Positions 24,399-33,423 of a DNA stretch of 39,087 bases are shown here, piece by piece. The stretch's first letter is position 1. Every line of letters begins with the position of its first letter. Location: assembly GCA_022560695.1 (NCBI GenBank), contig JADFSP010000022.1, positions 1-39,087 on the forward strand. The letters run 5' to 3'. The notes under the pieces were generated by a model. That model made no database searches and was not told where the DNA came from. It was given only the letters and a program-made list of their open reading frames with translations. Position numbers and translations under genes: made by a program. Source of the DNA: Pseudomonadota bacterium. Its GTDB lineage: Bacteria > Pseudomonadota > Gammaproteobacteria > Steroidobacterales > Woeseiaceae.

Positions 24399-26252
24399 CT
24401 AGTCGAAACTGCAAAGACAGTGCGCGTAGACGCCCCTCGGGTCATTGAATTGCAGGAACGGCGTTACGATCTCATCAAGGCGCTTCGCGATGCGCTCAAG
24501 CGACGTGGGCCGCGTGACGAGGTCGGACGCGTCGATGCCGGCCGTCGCCGCGACACTGAGCAGCTCGACGATCAATTTTTCGGTCGGCGACAATTCGTTC
24601 GCGATGACCTTCTGGCCATAAGCCCCTTCTGCGAGCCCGGCCAGCTCCGCTGCCGACGCGATCGCATCTTCAAACGAACCTAACTCATCGATCAGGCCAT
24701 TCTCGAGTGCGTCGACGCCGGTCCACACGCGGCCTTGGGCGATTGCGTCGACCTCATGCTTCTCGAGTCCACGGAAATCTGCAACTCGCGTGATGAAGTC
24801 GTCGTACCCGTCTTCGATGACAAGCTGGAACAATTGCTTCGCGTGTTCCGACATTTTCCTGTCGGGCCTGAACTCACCGCTCCAGGGAGTCGTGCCAATT
24901 CCGTCAGTTGCCAGGCCGATCACTTCGGCGGTCCGCTGATAGGTCGGAAACATTCCGAAGATACCGATCGAGCCCGTAATCGTTGCGGGACTCGCGAATA
25001 TCCGGTCGGCGCCAGCAGAGATCCAGTAGCCACCTGATGCGGCCGCGCTGCTCATCGATGCCACAACGGGCTTGCCTGCGTCTTGCAAAGCCAGTATCTC
25101 GTGCGCGATAACGTCCGACGCAAAAGCGCTGCCCCCGGGGCTATCGACGCGCAGCACCACGGCCTTGATGGAATCGTCGGTTAAGGCGCGACGCAACAGG
25201 TCACCCGTCGATTCGGCGCCGATCGTACCCGGCGGTTGTGATCCGAACATGATGTTGCCCGAGGCGATAATGATCCCGACGTTTTCGTCGCGGGTCTTGT
25301 CGCCGTCAAGCAAGCGCATTTGCACAAGATAGTCATGCATTTCAGCCGCGTTGTATGTGTCTGAGCGCTCGGCGTCAGCACCAACGTATTCAATCAGCAG
25401 CGCGCGAATCTCCGTTCTGGTCAACAGATCGTCGACGAGTCCATAGTCCCGGACGGCTGTCGCGACATCGCCATCGGCTGCCTGCACGTAGCCGATGAAA
25501 TTCGTGGCAAATTCGTCGATGGCGCCGTCATCGAGTGCACGCGCATTGACGACGTCCGCACGGTAAATCGCCCAAAGCTGATCGATCAGATTAATTGTGG
25601 ATTCCCTGTCTTCGTCGGACATTCCCATGCGCGTGTAAGGTTCGACAAACGACTTGTGCGTACCAACGCGAAAGACGTTCCAGTCAAGACGCAGCGATTC
25701 GATCGCGTCTTTGAAATACGTACGGAACTTGCCGTAACCCTGAAAAAAGAGCGCTCCCTCTGGATGAAGGTAGACTTCGGTGGCATGCGCCGCGAGATAG
25801 TAACTCGACTGCGACAGGAAATCGGCGCTCGCGATAACGGGTTTTCCGGATAGCCTGAAATCTTCGATTGCGTCACCGACGCGTTGCAATTTCGTCAGGC
25901 CTGCACGTCCCATCCCGCTCAGGTCAAGATGGACAGCTTTGATGCGATCATCGTCTTTCGCGTACGCCAAGGCATCGACGATGTCCTGCAGGAGCGTCTG
26001 CGGCCGCGACTCTCCAAGTAATTCCTCGACCGCACGGTCGTAAGGATCGCCTTCCAGTTCCTCCACCAGCGAGCCCAGCGGACGAATAAGCAACGCTGCT
26101 TCGTCCGGCACCAGCGAAGAAGTCCCTGACATCGAACCGATAAATACCGCGAACACCATCAACAACAGCAACAGGTGCAGAATTTTCCGAAAGCCATCGA
26201 CGCCGGTCCAGACAGCGCCAAAAAAACGTATTACTGCGTTTCGCTTGCTCAT
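24399..26252 (-). CDS. sppA: Signal peptide peptidase SppA, 67-kDa type
   Basis: 617 residues, matching the long E. coli form (618) with two tandem S49 domains. One N-terminal membrane anchor (about 24-42) places the active sites in the periplasm. The catalytic dyad is predicted as K200 (RVGTHKSFVEPYTR) and S399 in VVASMSSAAASGGYW, followed by SPATITGSIGIFG. The ending LQFNDPRGVYAHCLC is the usual C-terminus. It digests signal peptides left in the membrane. It follows the sugar dehydrogenase-like gene by 56 bp. Confidence 0.94.
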   Translation of the reverse strand: MSKRNAVIRFFGAVWTGVDGFRKILHLLLLLMVFAVFIGSMSGTSSLVPDEAALLIRPLGSLVEELEGDPYDRAVEELLGESRPQTLLQDIVDALAYAKDDDRIKAVHLDLSGMGRAGLTKLQRVGDAIEDFRLSGKPVIASADFLSQSSYYLAAHATEVYLHPEGALFFQGYGKFRTYFKDAIESLRLDWNVFRVGTHKSFVEPYTRMGMSDEDRESTINLIDQLWAIYRADVVNARALDDGAIDEFATNFIGYVQAADGDVATAVRDYGLVDDLLTRTEIRALLIEYVGADAERSDTYNAAEMHDYLVQMRLLDGDKTRDENVGIIIASGNIMFGSQPPGTIGAESTGDLLRRALTDDSIKAVVLRVDSPGGSAFASDVIAHEILALQDAGKPVVASMSSAAASGGYWISAGADRIFASPATITGSIGIFGMFPTYQRTAEVIGLATDGIGTTPWSGEFRPDRKMSEHAKQLFQLVIEDGYDDFITRVADFRGLEKHEVDAIAQGRVWTGVDALENGLIDELGSFEDAIASAAELAGLAEGAYGQKVIANELSPTEKLIVELLSVAATAGIDASDLVTRPTSLERIAKRLDEIVTPFLQFNDPRGVYAHCLCSFD

Positions 26253-26308
26253 GCCTTGCGTTACTCCTGTCTACTGACAATTACCGATAACCGAACTTGG
26301 GTTGGCTC

Positions 26309-27409
26309 CTATCTTGGCACGCCAACGTAACGGATTCGATACACTTTGCCCGCATAATCGTCGCTGACGAGCATCGACCCATCATCCAGAACGAGCAAAT
26401 CGACCGGGCGTCCGGTCACCGAACCGTCCTCCTCCCGCAACCAACCGTCGGCGAAAGTCTCGTAGGATACGGGCCTTCCATTGTCGAACCGAACCAGCGT
26501 CACGCGATGGCCGCTTTTCTCAGTTCGATTCCAGGATCCATGTTCGGCAATAAACAATTGCTCCCGGTAATCCGCGGGGAACATGCCGCCAGTGTAAAAC
26601 GCAATACCGAGGGCCGCGACATGCGGTCCGAGCTTTTGTGCGGGCGCCGTATAATGATCACAATCGTGGCCCTGTCCGTAGTCGGGGTCCGGAATGTCTC
26701 CGCCATGACAGTATGGAAAACCGAAATGCAGCCCGGTCTTCCGTGCCCTGTTGAGTTCATCGGGCGGGCGATCGTCCCCGAGCTCGTCACGGCCATTGTC
26801 GGTAAACCACAGTTCGGAAGTCAGCGGGTGCCAGGAAAAGCCGACCGAATTTCGAATACCTTCGGCGAATGTCTCGCGGCCCGAACCATCCGGATTCATG
26901 CGGATGATTTCCCCGAAACCGGCATCCTCGCAAACGTTGCACGGCGCACCAATACTGATGTACAACTTTCCATCCGGTCCGAAGTCGATGTACCGACGGC
27001 CATGGTGGCTCTTGGACGGCAGCTCGATATCGAGCACTTCCGCGACCGGCACATCCGCGAGCGATGCCTCTAAATTGCGATACTTCGTAACTCGCGAAAT
27101 TTCTGCAACATAGAGATCGCCGTCGTGAACCGCGATGCCATTTGGCCAGTTTAGCCCACTTGCAACTTTAACGACCCGTTGCTGATCGTCATCTTCGCGA
27201 ATAACGGCATAGACCGCGCCTGTCGAGCCGCCGGCAACGAACACCGTGCCACCGTCACCCAGTGCCAGCGAACGGGCACCCGGAACATCCGCAAACACGT
27301 CCATGATGAAGTCCGGCGGCAGACGCATGTCATATTGTTCAGCCGCCACGCCGGCGCCGTTCGCTGCAGCGAAACACCCGCAAAGAAAAATGACTCTGAG
27401 TCGATGCAC
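26309..27409 (-). CDS. Secreted glucose/sorbosone dehydrogenase-like beta-propeller protein
   Basis: 366 residues from GTG 27409, preceded by AGGGGC; an upstream TTG (27445) lacks a good ribosome-binding site. A signal peptide ends near ANGAGVAA-EQ. The body matches the PQQ-dependent glucose/sorbosone dehydrogenase family: GLNWPNGIAVHDGDLYVAE, HHGRRYIDFGPDGKLYISIGAPCNVC, RNSVGFSWHPLTSELWFTDNGRDELGDD and FIAEHGSWNR. These periplasmic enzymes oxidise sugars or aldoses; cofactor and substrate here are unproven. It lies 70 bp after dctM. Confidence 0.83.
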   Translation of the reverse strand: MHRLRVIFLCGCFAAANGAGVAAEQYDMRLPPDFIMDVFADVPGARSLALGDGGTVFVAGGSTGAVYAVIREDDDQQRVVKVASGLNWPNGIAVHDGDLYVAEISRVTKYRNLEASLADVPVAEVLDIELPSKSHHGRRYIDFGPDGKLYISIGAPCNVCEDAGFGEIIRMNPDGSGRETFAEGIRNSVGFSWHPLTSELWFTDNGRDELGDDRPPDELNRARKTGLHFGFPYCHGGDIPDPDYGQGHDCDHYTAPAQKLGPHVAALGIAFYTGGMFPADYREQLFIAEHGSWNRTEKSGHRVTLVRFDNGRPVSYETFADGWLREEDGSVTGRPVDLLVLDDGSMLVSDDYAGKVYRIRYVGVPR

Positions 27410-27479
27410 GATATTGCCCCTCGTGAACGTCGTCGCCGGCGTCAAGTGTACTCGCCCGTGGCGCTGACCGCCTCCGCCG

Positions 27480-28739
27480 CTAATTCGGAACCAGCCACAA
27501 CGACAGTTCGGGCCAGAAAGTGATCAGGATGACAGACAACGTGAGGATAATCAGAAATGGGAAGGTCGCCGAATACACATGCATGATCGACTTCTCAAAG
27601 CGGAAACTCGCGATGAACAGGTTCAGGCCGACAGGTGGCGTCATGTATCCGAGTTGCATCGCGGCGAGAAACACGATGCCGAGATGAACGTCGTGTACGC
27701 CGTATTGCGCTGCAATCGGCAATATCAACGGCACGATCAGCACGATCGCCGAGAAAATATCCAGGATCGCGCCGAGAACGAGTAAGAATATGAGCAGCAG
27801 CACCAGGAACGAGACCTGACTGCTGACGAAGCTCGCCACGAATTCCAACAGCATCTGCGGAATACCGGCACTGATCATGTAATTGGTCGACGCCAGGGAC
27901 ACACCGAGGATAATCAGGATCCCGCCGACGAGAACCATCGACTCCCGAACGACACGCGGCAAGTCAGCGAGACGAATTTCGCGCAGAATGACGACTTCGA
28001 CGAGGAACACATACAACGCGGTTATCGCCGCCGCTTCGGAAACTGCAAGAAATCCCGAGTAAATGCCGCCGAGCACGACCACTGGGAGCGGCAGCTCCCA
28101 AATGGATTCGCGCACTGCCGAGCGCACCGCGGACATCGAAAACGTATAGGATTGCCTGCGATTGCTGCGATTGACCCAGAGACTCCATCCCGACAGCATC
28201 GCCAGCATTATGAGCCCAGGCAGAATGCCGGCCAGAAAAAGGTGATCAATTGAAACTTCGGCGATCACACCGTAGAGGATCAGCGGCAGCGACGGTGCAA
28301 ACAACAGCCCGAGACTGCCGGAAGAGGTCACGAGCCCGAGGCTGAATTTGTCTGGATAGCCATCGTGCCGCAATGCCGGATACAAAATTGCGCCCAGCGC
28401 AATAATCGTTACACCCGAAGCGCCGGTGAACGCCGTGAAAAAAGCACAGGCTGCCAGCGAGACGAGCGCCAACCCGCCGGGCATCCACCCGAGCAACGCG
28501 CCGGTCAACCGCACGAGTCGTTGCGGTGCGTTGCTTTCACTTAACAGGTAGCCGGCAAATGTGAACATCGGTATGGCAGCAAGAAACGGCATGTCCGCAA
28601 TACTCAACAACTCCAGCGCCATGTTCATCAGGTCGGTGTCTTCGCTCTGAAACCCCACCATCGCGCTTGTCGCGATGATCGTGAACAGCGGCGCACCGAG
28701 AGTCGCGAGCAATATGAGAACGATGCTCAGGAGAATCAT
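27480..28739 (-). CDS. dctM: TRAP transporter large permease DctM
   Basis: 419 residues with about a dozen membrane segments. DctM-family landmarks are MALELLSIADMPFLAAIPMFTFAGYLL near the N-terminus, AFFTAFTGASGVTIIALGAILYPAL, and the C-terminal GIVFLAAMQLGYMTPPVGLNLFIASFRF. It is the sodium-coupled translocator of a tripartite periplasmic transporter. It overlaps dctQ by ATGA. The length and motifs are complete. Confidence 0.94.
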   Translation of the reverse strand: MILLSIVLILLATLGAPLFTIIATSAMVGFQSEDTDLMNMALELLSIADMPFLAAIPMFTFAGYLLSESNAPQRLVRLTGALLGWMPGGLALVSLAACAFFTAFTGASGVTIIALGAILYPALRHDGYPDKFSLGLVTSSGSLGLLFAPSLPLILYGVIAEVSIDHLFLAGILPGLIMLAMLSGWSLWVNRSNRRQSYTFSMSAVRSAVRESIWELPLPVVVLGGIYSGFLAVSEAAAITALYVFLVEVVILREIRLADLPRVVRESMVLVGGILIILGVSLASTNYMISAGIPQMLLEFVASFVSSQVSFLVLLLIFLLVLGAILDIFSAIVLIVPLILPIAAQYGVHDVHLGIVFLAAMQLGYMTPPVGLNLFIASFRFEKSIMHVYSATFPFLIILTLSVILITFWPELSLWLVPN

Positions 28740-29257
28740 TCTGCCGTCACCTGAGCGCTCCCTTTGAGCAACTGATGAACTTGCTGCAGAACCGAAACAA
28801 CGAAACGATAACTGATGAGCGCGAATGCGATCGGAAGCACGGCATGCGCGATCCAGGCAGGAGCGTCAACCAGCACGGTGTTGTCGTATTCCACATCGAT
28901 TTGCAGGTACCGCCCCGCGTGCCACGCGATCACAGCGCAAACCGCCGCCGCAAAAACGTCGACCAGCATGCGAGTCACGACAACAACCTGCTTCGGGAGC
29001 AAATGGGAAAGTACATCGATGCGAATATGACGGTTGTCACGACTGGCCGCGATCGAGCCAACCATGGCCAGCCACAGCACCGCAAGCTTGATCACTTCGT
29101 CGGCCCAGATGAGGCTGGTTTCAAAAATTTCGCGGAGTACGATCTGGCCACAGGCCAGCAGAATCATGCCGCCGAGCAATATGACTAGAGCTGCGTTCTC
29201 TGCGAGCCGGCCAAACCGCTCGAGGCGAGACAATGCAGCGAAAATAGTTTCGGACAC
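28736..29257 (-). CDS. dctQ: TRAP transporter small permease DctQ
   Basis: 173 residues with four predicted membrane helices. ETSLIWADEVIKLAVLWLAMVGS (about 49-71) is the family's hallmark second-helix region. It forms the membrane complex with DctM. It starts 2 bp after dctP ends. Confidence 0.92.
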   Translation of the reverse strand: MSETIFAALSRLERFGRLAENAALVILLGGMILLACGQIVLREIFETSLIWADEVIKLAVLWLAMVGSIAASRDNRHIRIDVLSHLLPKQVVVVTRMLVDVFAAAVCAVIAWHAGRYLQIDVEYDNTVLVDAPAWIAHAVLPIAFALISYRFVVSVLQQVHQLLKGSAQVTAE

Positions 29258-29259
29258 GG

Positions 29260-30267
29260 TTACTCGGCAGCCGTCGTGCCATTTTCAAGACGATACTCCT
29301 GCACGTACGCCATCATTTCGTCATAAAGTTCGAGCGTGAACAGGCCCTGCTCCCCAAGGCTGCGGTTCGACCGTCGCAGAAGTTCCCGAATACGTGCATA
29401 TTCGACTTCGCCGACACTGACGCTCTCGATGCCGGTGTTCAGCAATGCGTCCCTGGCAGCCCGGTTGTCGATCAGATTGGATCGATCGAAATTTTCATAC
29501 ATACGAGCCATGACTTCACGTACCGTGGCCTGGTCTTCGGAGTTGATCTTTTGAAACGCTTTCTTGTCGATCGCCATGTATCCGAGAGTGTAGACGAGGG
29601 GAAGCTCAGTTATATACTTGATCTTGGTGTGCCACTGCAGCACCAGGGCGCCGATCGGAGAAATGGCGACGATGTCGATGAGTCCGGTCTGCAATCCGGT
29701 CAGCACGTCCGTCAACGGCAGGGTCACGGGCGACAGGGACATTGCTTTCATCGAGATATAGCTGATCGTGTCACCCTCCGGCACCCAAACACGCTTGCCC
29801 TTCATGTCATCCAGCGTGCGCACCGGAGTGTTGGACATGATGACCGCAAAACCGCCCGCCGCAAAACCGAAATTGACGAAGCCGGCATCCTCCAGACCAA
29901 CCTGCAGCCGCGTATCGAGACGTTCACGGACATAGGCCGCCTCTTCTTCGGAATCGAACACCATTGGCAGTCCGTATAAATTCAAGTCCGTATACAACGC
30001 AGCGAGCGCTGTCGGTGTGAACGCACCTCCCTGCAAAGCACCGATGCGAATCTTGCCCAGCACTTTCGTATCGTTGCCCATCACACCGCCGCCGTAGTAC
30101 TTGATCTGCACGCGGCCGTCGGTTCGTTCACGAATCTCCCTGGCGCCGGCGCGCATGTCCTTCATCCACTGCGAGCCCTCAGGCGTAATCGTGGCAATTT
30201 TCAGGACCGCGGTATTTGCCGTTCCGCAGATCGTCAACGCCAATAGTGTCAACAGTGCTTTTTTCAT
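29260..30267 (-). CDS. dctP: TRAP transporter substrate-binding protein DctP
   Basis: 335 residues. A signal peptide (about 1-19) leads to the two-lobed binding protein. Features include ATITPEGSQWMKDMRAGAREI, GALQGGAFTPTAL and the DMKGKRVWVPEG segment holding the conserved Arg that normally salt-bridges a substrate carboxylate. The likely ligand is therefore an organic acid, but its identity is not readable. It stands between tatT and dctQ. Confidence 0.93.
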   Translation of the reverse strand: MKKALLTLLALTICGTANTAVLKIATITPEGSQWMKDMRAGAREIRERTDGRVQIKYYGGGVMGNDTKVLGKIRIGALQGGAFTPTALAALYTDLNLYGLPMVFDSEEEAAYVRERLDTRLQVGLEDAGFVNFGFAAGGFAVIMSNTPVRTLDDMKGKRVWVPEGDTISYISMKAMSLSPVTLPLTDVLTGLQTGLIDIVAISPIGALVLQWHTKIKYITELPLVYTLGYMAIDKKAFQKINSEDQATVREVMARMYENFDRSNLIDNRAARDALLNTGIESVSVGEVEYARIRELLRRSNRSLGEQGLFTLELYDEMMAYVQEYRLENGTTAAE

Positions 30268-30319
30268 CGGATGTCCGTTCGCAAGTCCAATTTAACCAAT
30301 GTCCATTTGCCGAAATCGT

Positions 30320-31192
30320 TCAGAAATACTCGTCCGCTTCAGCCAATAATATCGCAGCGTCTTCCTGCGCCATTACATTGCCGAGCGTGAATCCGTCGGC
30401 GTATGGATCCGCATGCAACACGTCATTGAGCAGTTCGTCGTGAAGCTCGCGTTCATAAAGCACCCTTGCGTAGCCCCGGGCAAACTCGACTTTGGCTGCG
30501 AGGTCCCTGCCGTTCGTCAGCGCGATCGCTTTCTCGAAGTGCGCACGCGCCTCCTCCGGCCTGCCGCCAAGAGCCGGCGGGCGCAACGTCAACAGTATCC
30601 CCATGTAAGTGTGCACGGCGCGATTCGCGCCCGCGCCCGTGATCGTCAGGTAATGACTGAAAAGCGCCTCAACGTGTGGCAATTCGGCCAATGCGTTCCA
30701 GTCCGAGCTGTGCGCCCGCAGGTAGGCGAGCATTGCAAAGCCATAGGCGTAGAGTACATCGGCCTGTTTACGCGATATTCCGCCGAGGCTCGCAACAAAC
30801 TCGTCGTAGTTCTGACCTGGCCAGTCGCAGGCAGGCGAGTAAGTCTCGCACATGGCTTTCGATGCGTATTTGCGCGCCCGGGCGGTCATACGCGCAGCAC
30901 GCCGCTCGTCGTCGGCGAAGACAGCACCATAGGATGCATACAGCGTGGCAGCAGCAGTCAACAACGCCGGATCGTCCGGATTGCCTTCGAGAAAGCTGTC
31001 CAGCAACAGCAGGTACGATGGCGCGCCTGCTCGAACCGTCTCGGGATCGTCCTGATTGAGGATCGCACTCGAAAGATTGTCGGCAAACCTGCTCGCCGCC
31101 GCCGATATCAACAACGCGCAACCGCTCATCAGCATGGCGACCAACGCCAGCAGCAGAACTCTTGGTCCGGTAATGCGCGTAACCATACTCAT
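30320..31192 (-). CDS. TatT-like TRAP T-component lipoprotein
   Basis: 290 residues. The lipobox MSGC has its Cys at 25. Helical-repeat segments follow: ETVRAGAPSYLLLLDSFLEGNPDDPALLTAAATLYASYGAVF and, at the C-terminus, RPEEARAHFEKAIALTNGRDLAAKVEFARGYA. This is the pattern of the TRAP-transporter T-component family, exemplified by TatT of Treponema pallidum, a trimeric TPR lipoprotein that docks onto its DctP-type partner. Its position just upstream of dctP (52 bp) supports this. It may hand a hydrophobic ligand to the transporter. Confidence 0.85.
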   Translation of the reverse strand: MSMVTRITGPRVLLLALVAMLMSGCALLISAAASRFADNLSSAILNQDDPETVRAGAPSYLLLLDSFLEGNPDDPALLTAAATLYASYGAVFADDERRAARMTARARKYASKAMCETYSPACDWPGQNYDEFVASLGGISRKQADVLYAYGFAMLAYLRAHSSDWNALAELPHVEALFSHYLTITGAGANRAVHTYMGILLTLRPPALGGRPEEARAHFEKAIALTNGRDLAAKVEFARGYARVLYERELHDELLNDVLHADPYADGFTLGNVMAQEDAAILLAEADEYF

Positions 31193-31332
31193 GCCCAGAA
31201 TGACCCCGCTATTGCGGATTGGTTCAGGCTACCTGACCGGCCGGGTCGCATGATGTGGACTCCGGCACACATTTGGAATGACGCGGACGTCAGCGGCTAT
31301 CCAGCCACAGCGGCAGCCGATCGACATCGAGG

Positions 31333-31677
31333 TCAGATTTTTTCCTTGATGCGCGCCGCCTTGCCGGTACGGCCACGCAAGTAGTACAACTTGGCGCGAC
31401 GGACATCGCCGCGGCGTTTCACGGTGATCGAACTGACCGTTGGGCTGTATGTCTGGAATACCCGCTCGACGCCCTCTCCGTGAGAAATCTTTCGGACCGT
31501 AAACGATGAGTTGAGGCCGCGATTGCGCTTGGCGATGACAACACCCTCGAACGCCTGCAGACGCTCACGGGTGCCTTCCCTGACCTTGACCTGAACAACG
31601 ATCGTATCCCCGGGAGAAAACTCCGGAAGTTCCTTGTTCATTTGTTCCTGTTCGATTGCTTCGATTATTTTGCTCAT
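31333..31677 (-). CDS. rplS: Ribosomal protein bL19
   Basis: 114 residues, standard length. [49 protein letters not shown] and the C-terminal [20 protein letters not shown] are characteristic. It sits at the 30S-50S interface. It is last in the rpsP-rimM-trmD-rplS operon, 6 bp after trmD. Confidence 0.98.
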   Translation of the reverse strand: MSKIIEAIEQEQMNKELPEFSPGDTIVVQVKVREGTRERLQAFEGVVIAKRNRGLNSSFTVRKISHGEGVERVFQTYSPTVSSITVKRRGDVRRAKLYYLRGRTGKAARIKEKI

Positions 31678-31683
31678 GATTCT

Positions 31684-32463
31684 CTACCTGCCGGCGTTTC
31701 GACCGGATCTCAAATTCTGTTGCGGTAAACCGCGTTCCGCCAAAAACTCGTCGAGCAATTGTCGTTGCTCGCGACTCAATCTCAATTTCTTCACCATGTC
31801 CGGCCGCCGCAAATAGCTACGGCCCAAGGCCTGTTTGTACCGCCAGCGTGCGATGCGGGCATGATCGCCGGACAACAGCACAGACGGCACCCGTTTGCCG
31901 CCGACCCGTTCCGGACGCGTGTAATGCGGGTGGTCGAGCAGCCCCTGCATAAAAGAGTCCTGCTCAGCCGATTCAGCGTCCCCGAGCACACCCGGCAACA
32001 GCCGCACCACCGCGTCGATCACGGCCATCGCGGCGATTTCGCCACCCGACAATACGAAATCGCCGAGCGACAGTTCCTCATCAACCTCATTTTCAATCAG
32101 GCGCTCGTCGATGCCCTCGTAGCGGCCTGCGAGCAACACCATCCCCGGCATTCTGGCAAGCCTTCCTGCCTCCGCCTGGTCGAAAACACGCCCCTGTGGC
32201 GAAAGACAGATGACCGGACTATTCTCCGGCAACCCTGCCCTGGCAGCACGAATAGCTCCAGCCACGGGCTCATATTTCATAACCATTCCGGGGCCGCCGC
32301 CGTACGGTCTGTCGTCGACAGTGCGATGCGCGTCAGCCGCGAACGTGCGCGGGTCCTCACAATGCAGCGACACCAGCTGCCGCTCGATGGCTCGTCCCAC
32401 GACACCGTATTCAGCGATGCCGCCCACCATTCCCGGGAAGATGCTGACTACCGCTATTTTCAC
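31684..32463 (-). CDS. trmD: tRNA (guanine37-N1)-methyltransferase
   Basis: 259 residues from GTG 32463, 4 bp after the rimM stop. An ATG at 32502 would lie inside rimM and add a poor N-terminus. The SPOUT trefoil knot shows RPYGGGPGMVMKYEP, LLAGRYEGIDERLIE and SLGDFVLSGGEIAAMAVIDAVVRLLPGVLG. It makes m1G37 in tRNAs reading CNN and preventing frameshifting. Confidence 0.95.
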   Translation of the reverse strand: MKIAVVSIFPGMVGGIAEYGVVGRAIERQLVSLHCEDPRTFAADAHRTVDDRPYGGGPGMVMKYEPVAGAIRAARAGLPENSPVICLSPQGRVFDQAEAGRLARMPGMVLLAGRYEGIDERLIENEVDEELSLGDFVLSGGEIAAMAVIDAVVRLLPGVLGDAESAEQDSFMQGLLDHPHYTRPERVGGKRVPSVLLSGDHARIARWRYKQALGRSYLRRPDMVKKLRLSREQRQLLDEFLAERGLPQQNLRSGRNAGR

Positions 32464-32467
32464 GATG

Positions 32468-32977
32468 TCAGTCCCAGTCCCAGTCGACCGTGATGACGCC
32501 ATTGGCGAGATCTACGTCGAGAATAACCTTGTCCGCGACGAACGGGATCAACCGTTCTCGCTCTCCCACCGTAACCAGTACATCGTTGGCGCCGGTTTCC
32601 ATCACGTACGCGACCTTGCCGATTTCGTCACCGCCACGGTCAACCACTTTCATGCCCTCGAGATCGGTCCAGTAGTACCGGCCACTCTCGATATCGGGCA
32701 GATCGCCACGCGCAACGCCGACATCGCATCCAAGCAACCCGGCAGCGGCATCGCGATCCTCGATTCCTTCGAGGCAGGCGATGACCGACTTGCCGTGGCG
32801 TTTGCCTTGCAGTAGTGCCAGTGGCTGCCATTGATCATTCCGCAACACCAGCCAGTGATCGTAGTTCAGAATCGCTTCACGCGGCTTGGTGTACGAAAAC
32901 ACCTTGACCCAACCCTTGACGCCATAGAGACCTTCGATCCGGCCCAGTAAAACCGGCTGTATCTCAGAGTCCGTCAC
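32468..32977 (-). CDS. rimM: 16S rRNA processing factor RimM
   Basis: 169 residues. The N-terminal RimM barrel (LLGRIEGLYGVKGWVKVFSYT, about 10-30) and C-terminal PRC barrel (RYYWTDLEGMKVVDRGGDEIGKV) are both present. It assists 30S maturation and binds uS19. It lies 41 bp after rpsP. Confidence 0.95.
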   Translation of the reverse strand: MTDSEIQPVLLGRIEGLYGVKGWVKVFSYTKPREAILNYDHWLVLRNDQWQPLALLQGKRHGKSVIACLEGIEDRDAAAGLLGCDVGVARGDLPDIESGRYYWTDLEGMKVVDRGGDEIGKVAYVMETGANDVLVTVGERERLIPFVADKVILDVDLANGVITVDWDWD

Positions 32978-33018
32978 ACCGTGTCAGTTCGGGCCGGCCT
33001 TTGACCGTCGGCCCGTCA

Positions 33019-33276
33019 TCACGCACTGGCGGCGGCCTTGCGGTGCGCTTTTAGTAAAGAGGCAACGCGCTCGGACGGCCGGGCGCCCTGACCGATCCAG
33101 TAATCGACACGCTCGAGATCAATGCGCAGATTCTCTTCATGGTCCTTGCCCACCGGATTGAAGAAACCCAGACGCTCAATATACCGGCCGTCCCGACGAT
33201 TGCGGCTGTCGGTGACCACCACGTGATAAAAAGGACGTTTTTTCGCGCCTGCGCGCGAAAGACGAATGCTAACCAT
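33019..33276 (-). CDS. rpsP: Ribosomal protein bS16
   Basis: 85 residues from ATG 33276 ([21 protein letters not shown]); the frame is open 51 bp further upstream, but that is outside the family. It is the first gene of the rpsP operon, behind a good promoter and a GC-rich leader hairpin. Confidence 0.97.
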   Translation of the reverse strand: MVSIRLSRAGAKKRPFYHVVVTDSRNRRDGRYIERLGFFNPVGKDHEENLRIDLERVDYWIGQGARPSERVASLLKAHRKAAASA

Positions 33277-33345
33277 TGTTTTTCCGTTAACTTCCTGTGA
33301 AGGGCAGACATGCCCGAACCCGGGCACGACCCGAGCAGGCCACGC

Positions 33346-33373
33346 ATTGTACCGGTTTCGACTTAAATGTGAA
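33346..33373 (-). promoter_or_regulatory. Promoter of the rpsP-rimM-trmD-rplS operon
   Basis: On the minus strand TTCACA (33373-33368) and TACAAT (33351-33346) are 16 bp apart, a good sigma-70 match. The resulting leader, about 65 nt, contains a GCCCG-GGTT-CGGGC hairpin (33312-33325) before the start codon region. Confidence 0.6.
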
Positions 33374-33423
33374 GCGTTTTTGCGGCGAAAATTTCGAGGA
33401 AATTCGGGAGCTTGGAGCTTACC

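Noticed and set aside
30413..31384. Plus-strand open frame of 323 codons
   Set aside because: Antisense shadow of the TatT-like lipoprotein gene; Arg-rich low-complexity translation.
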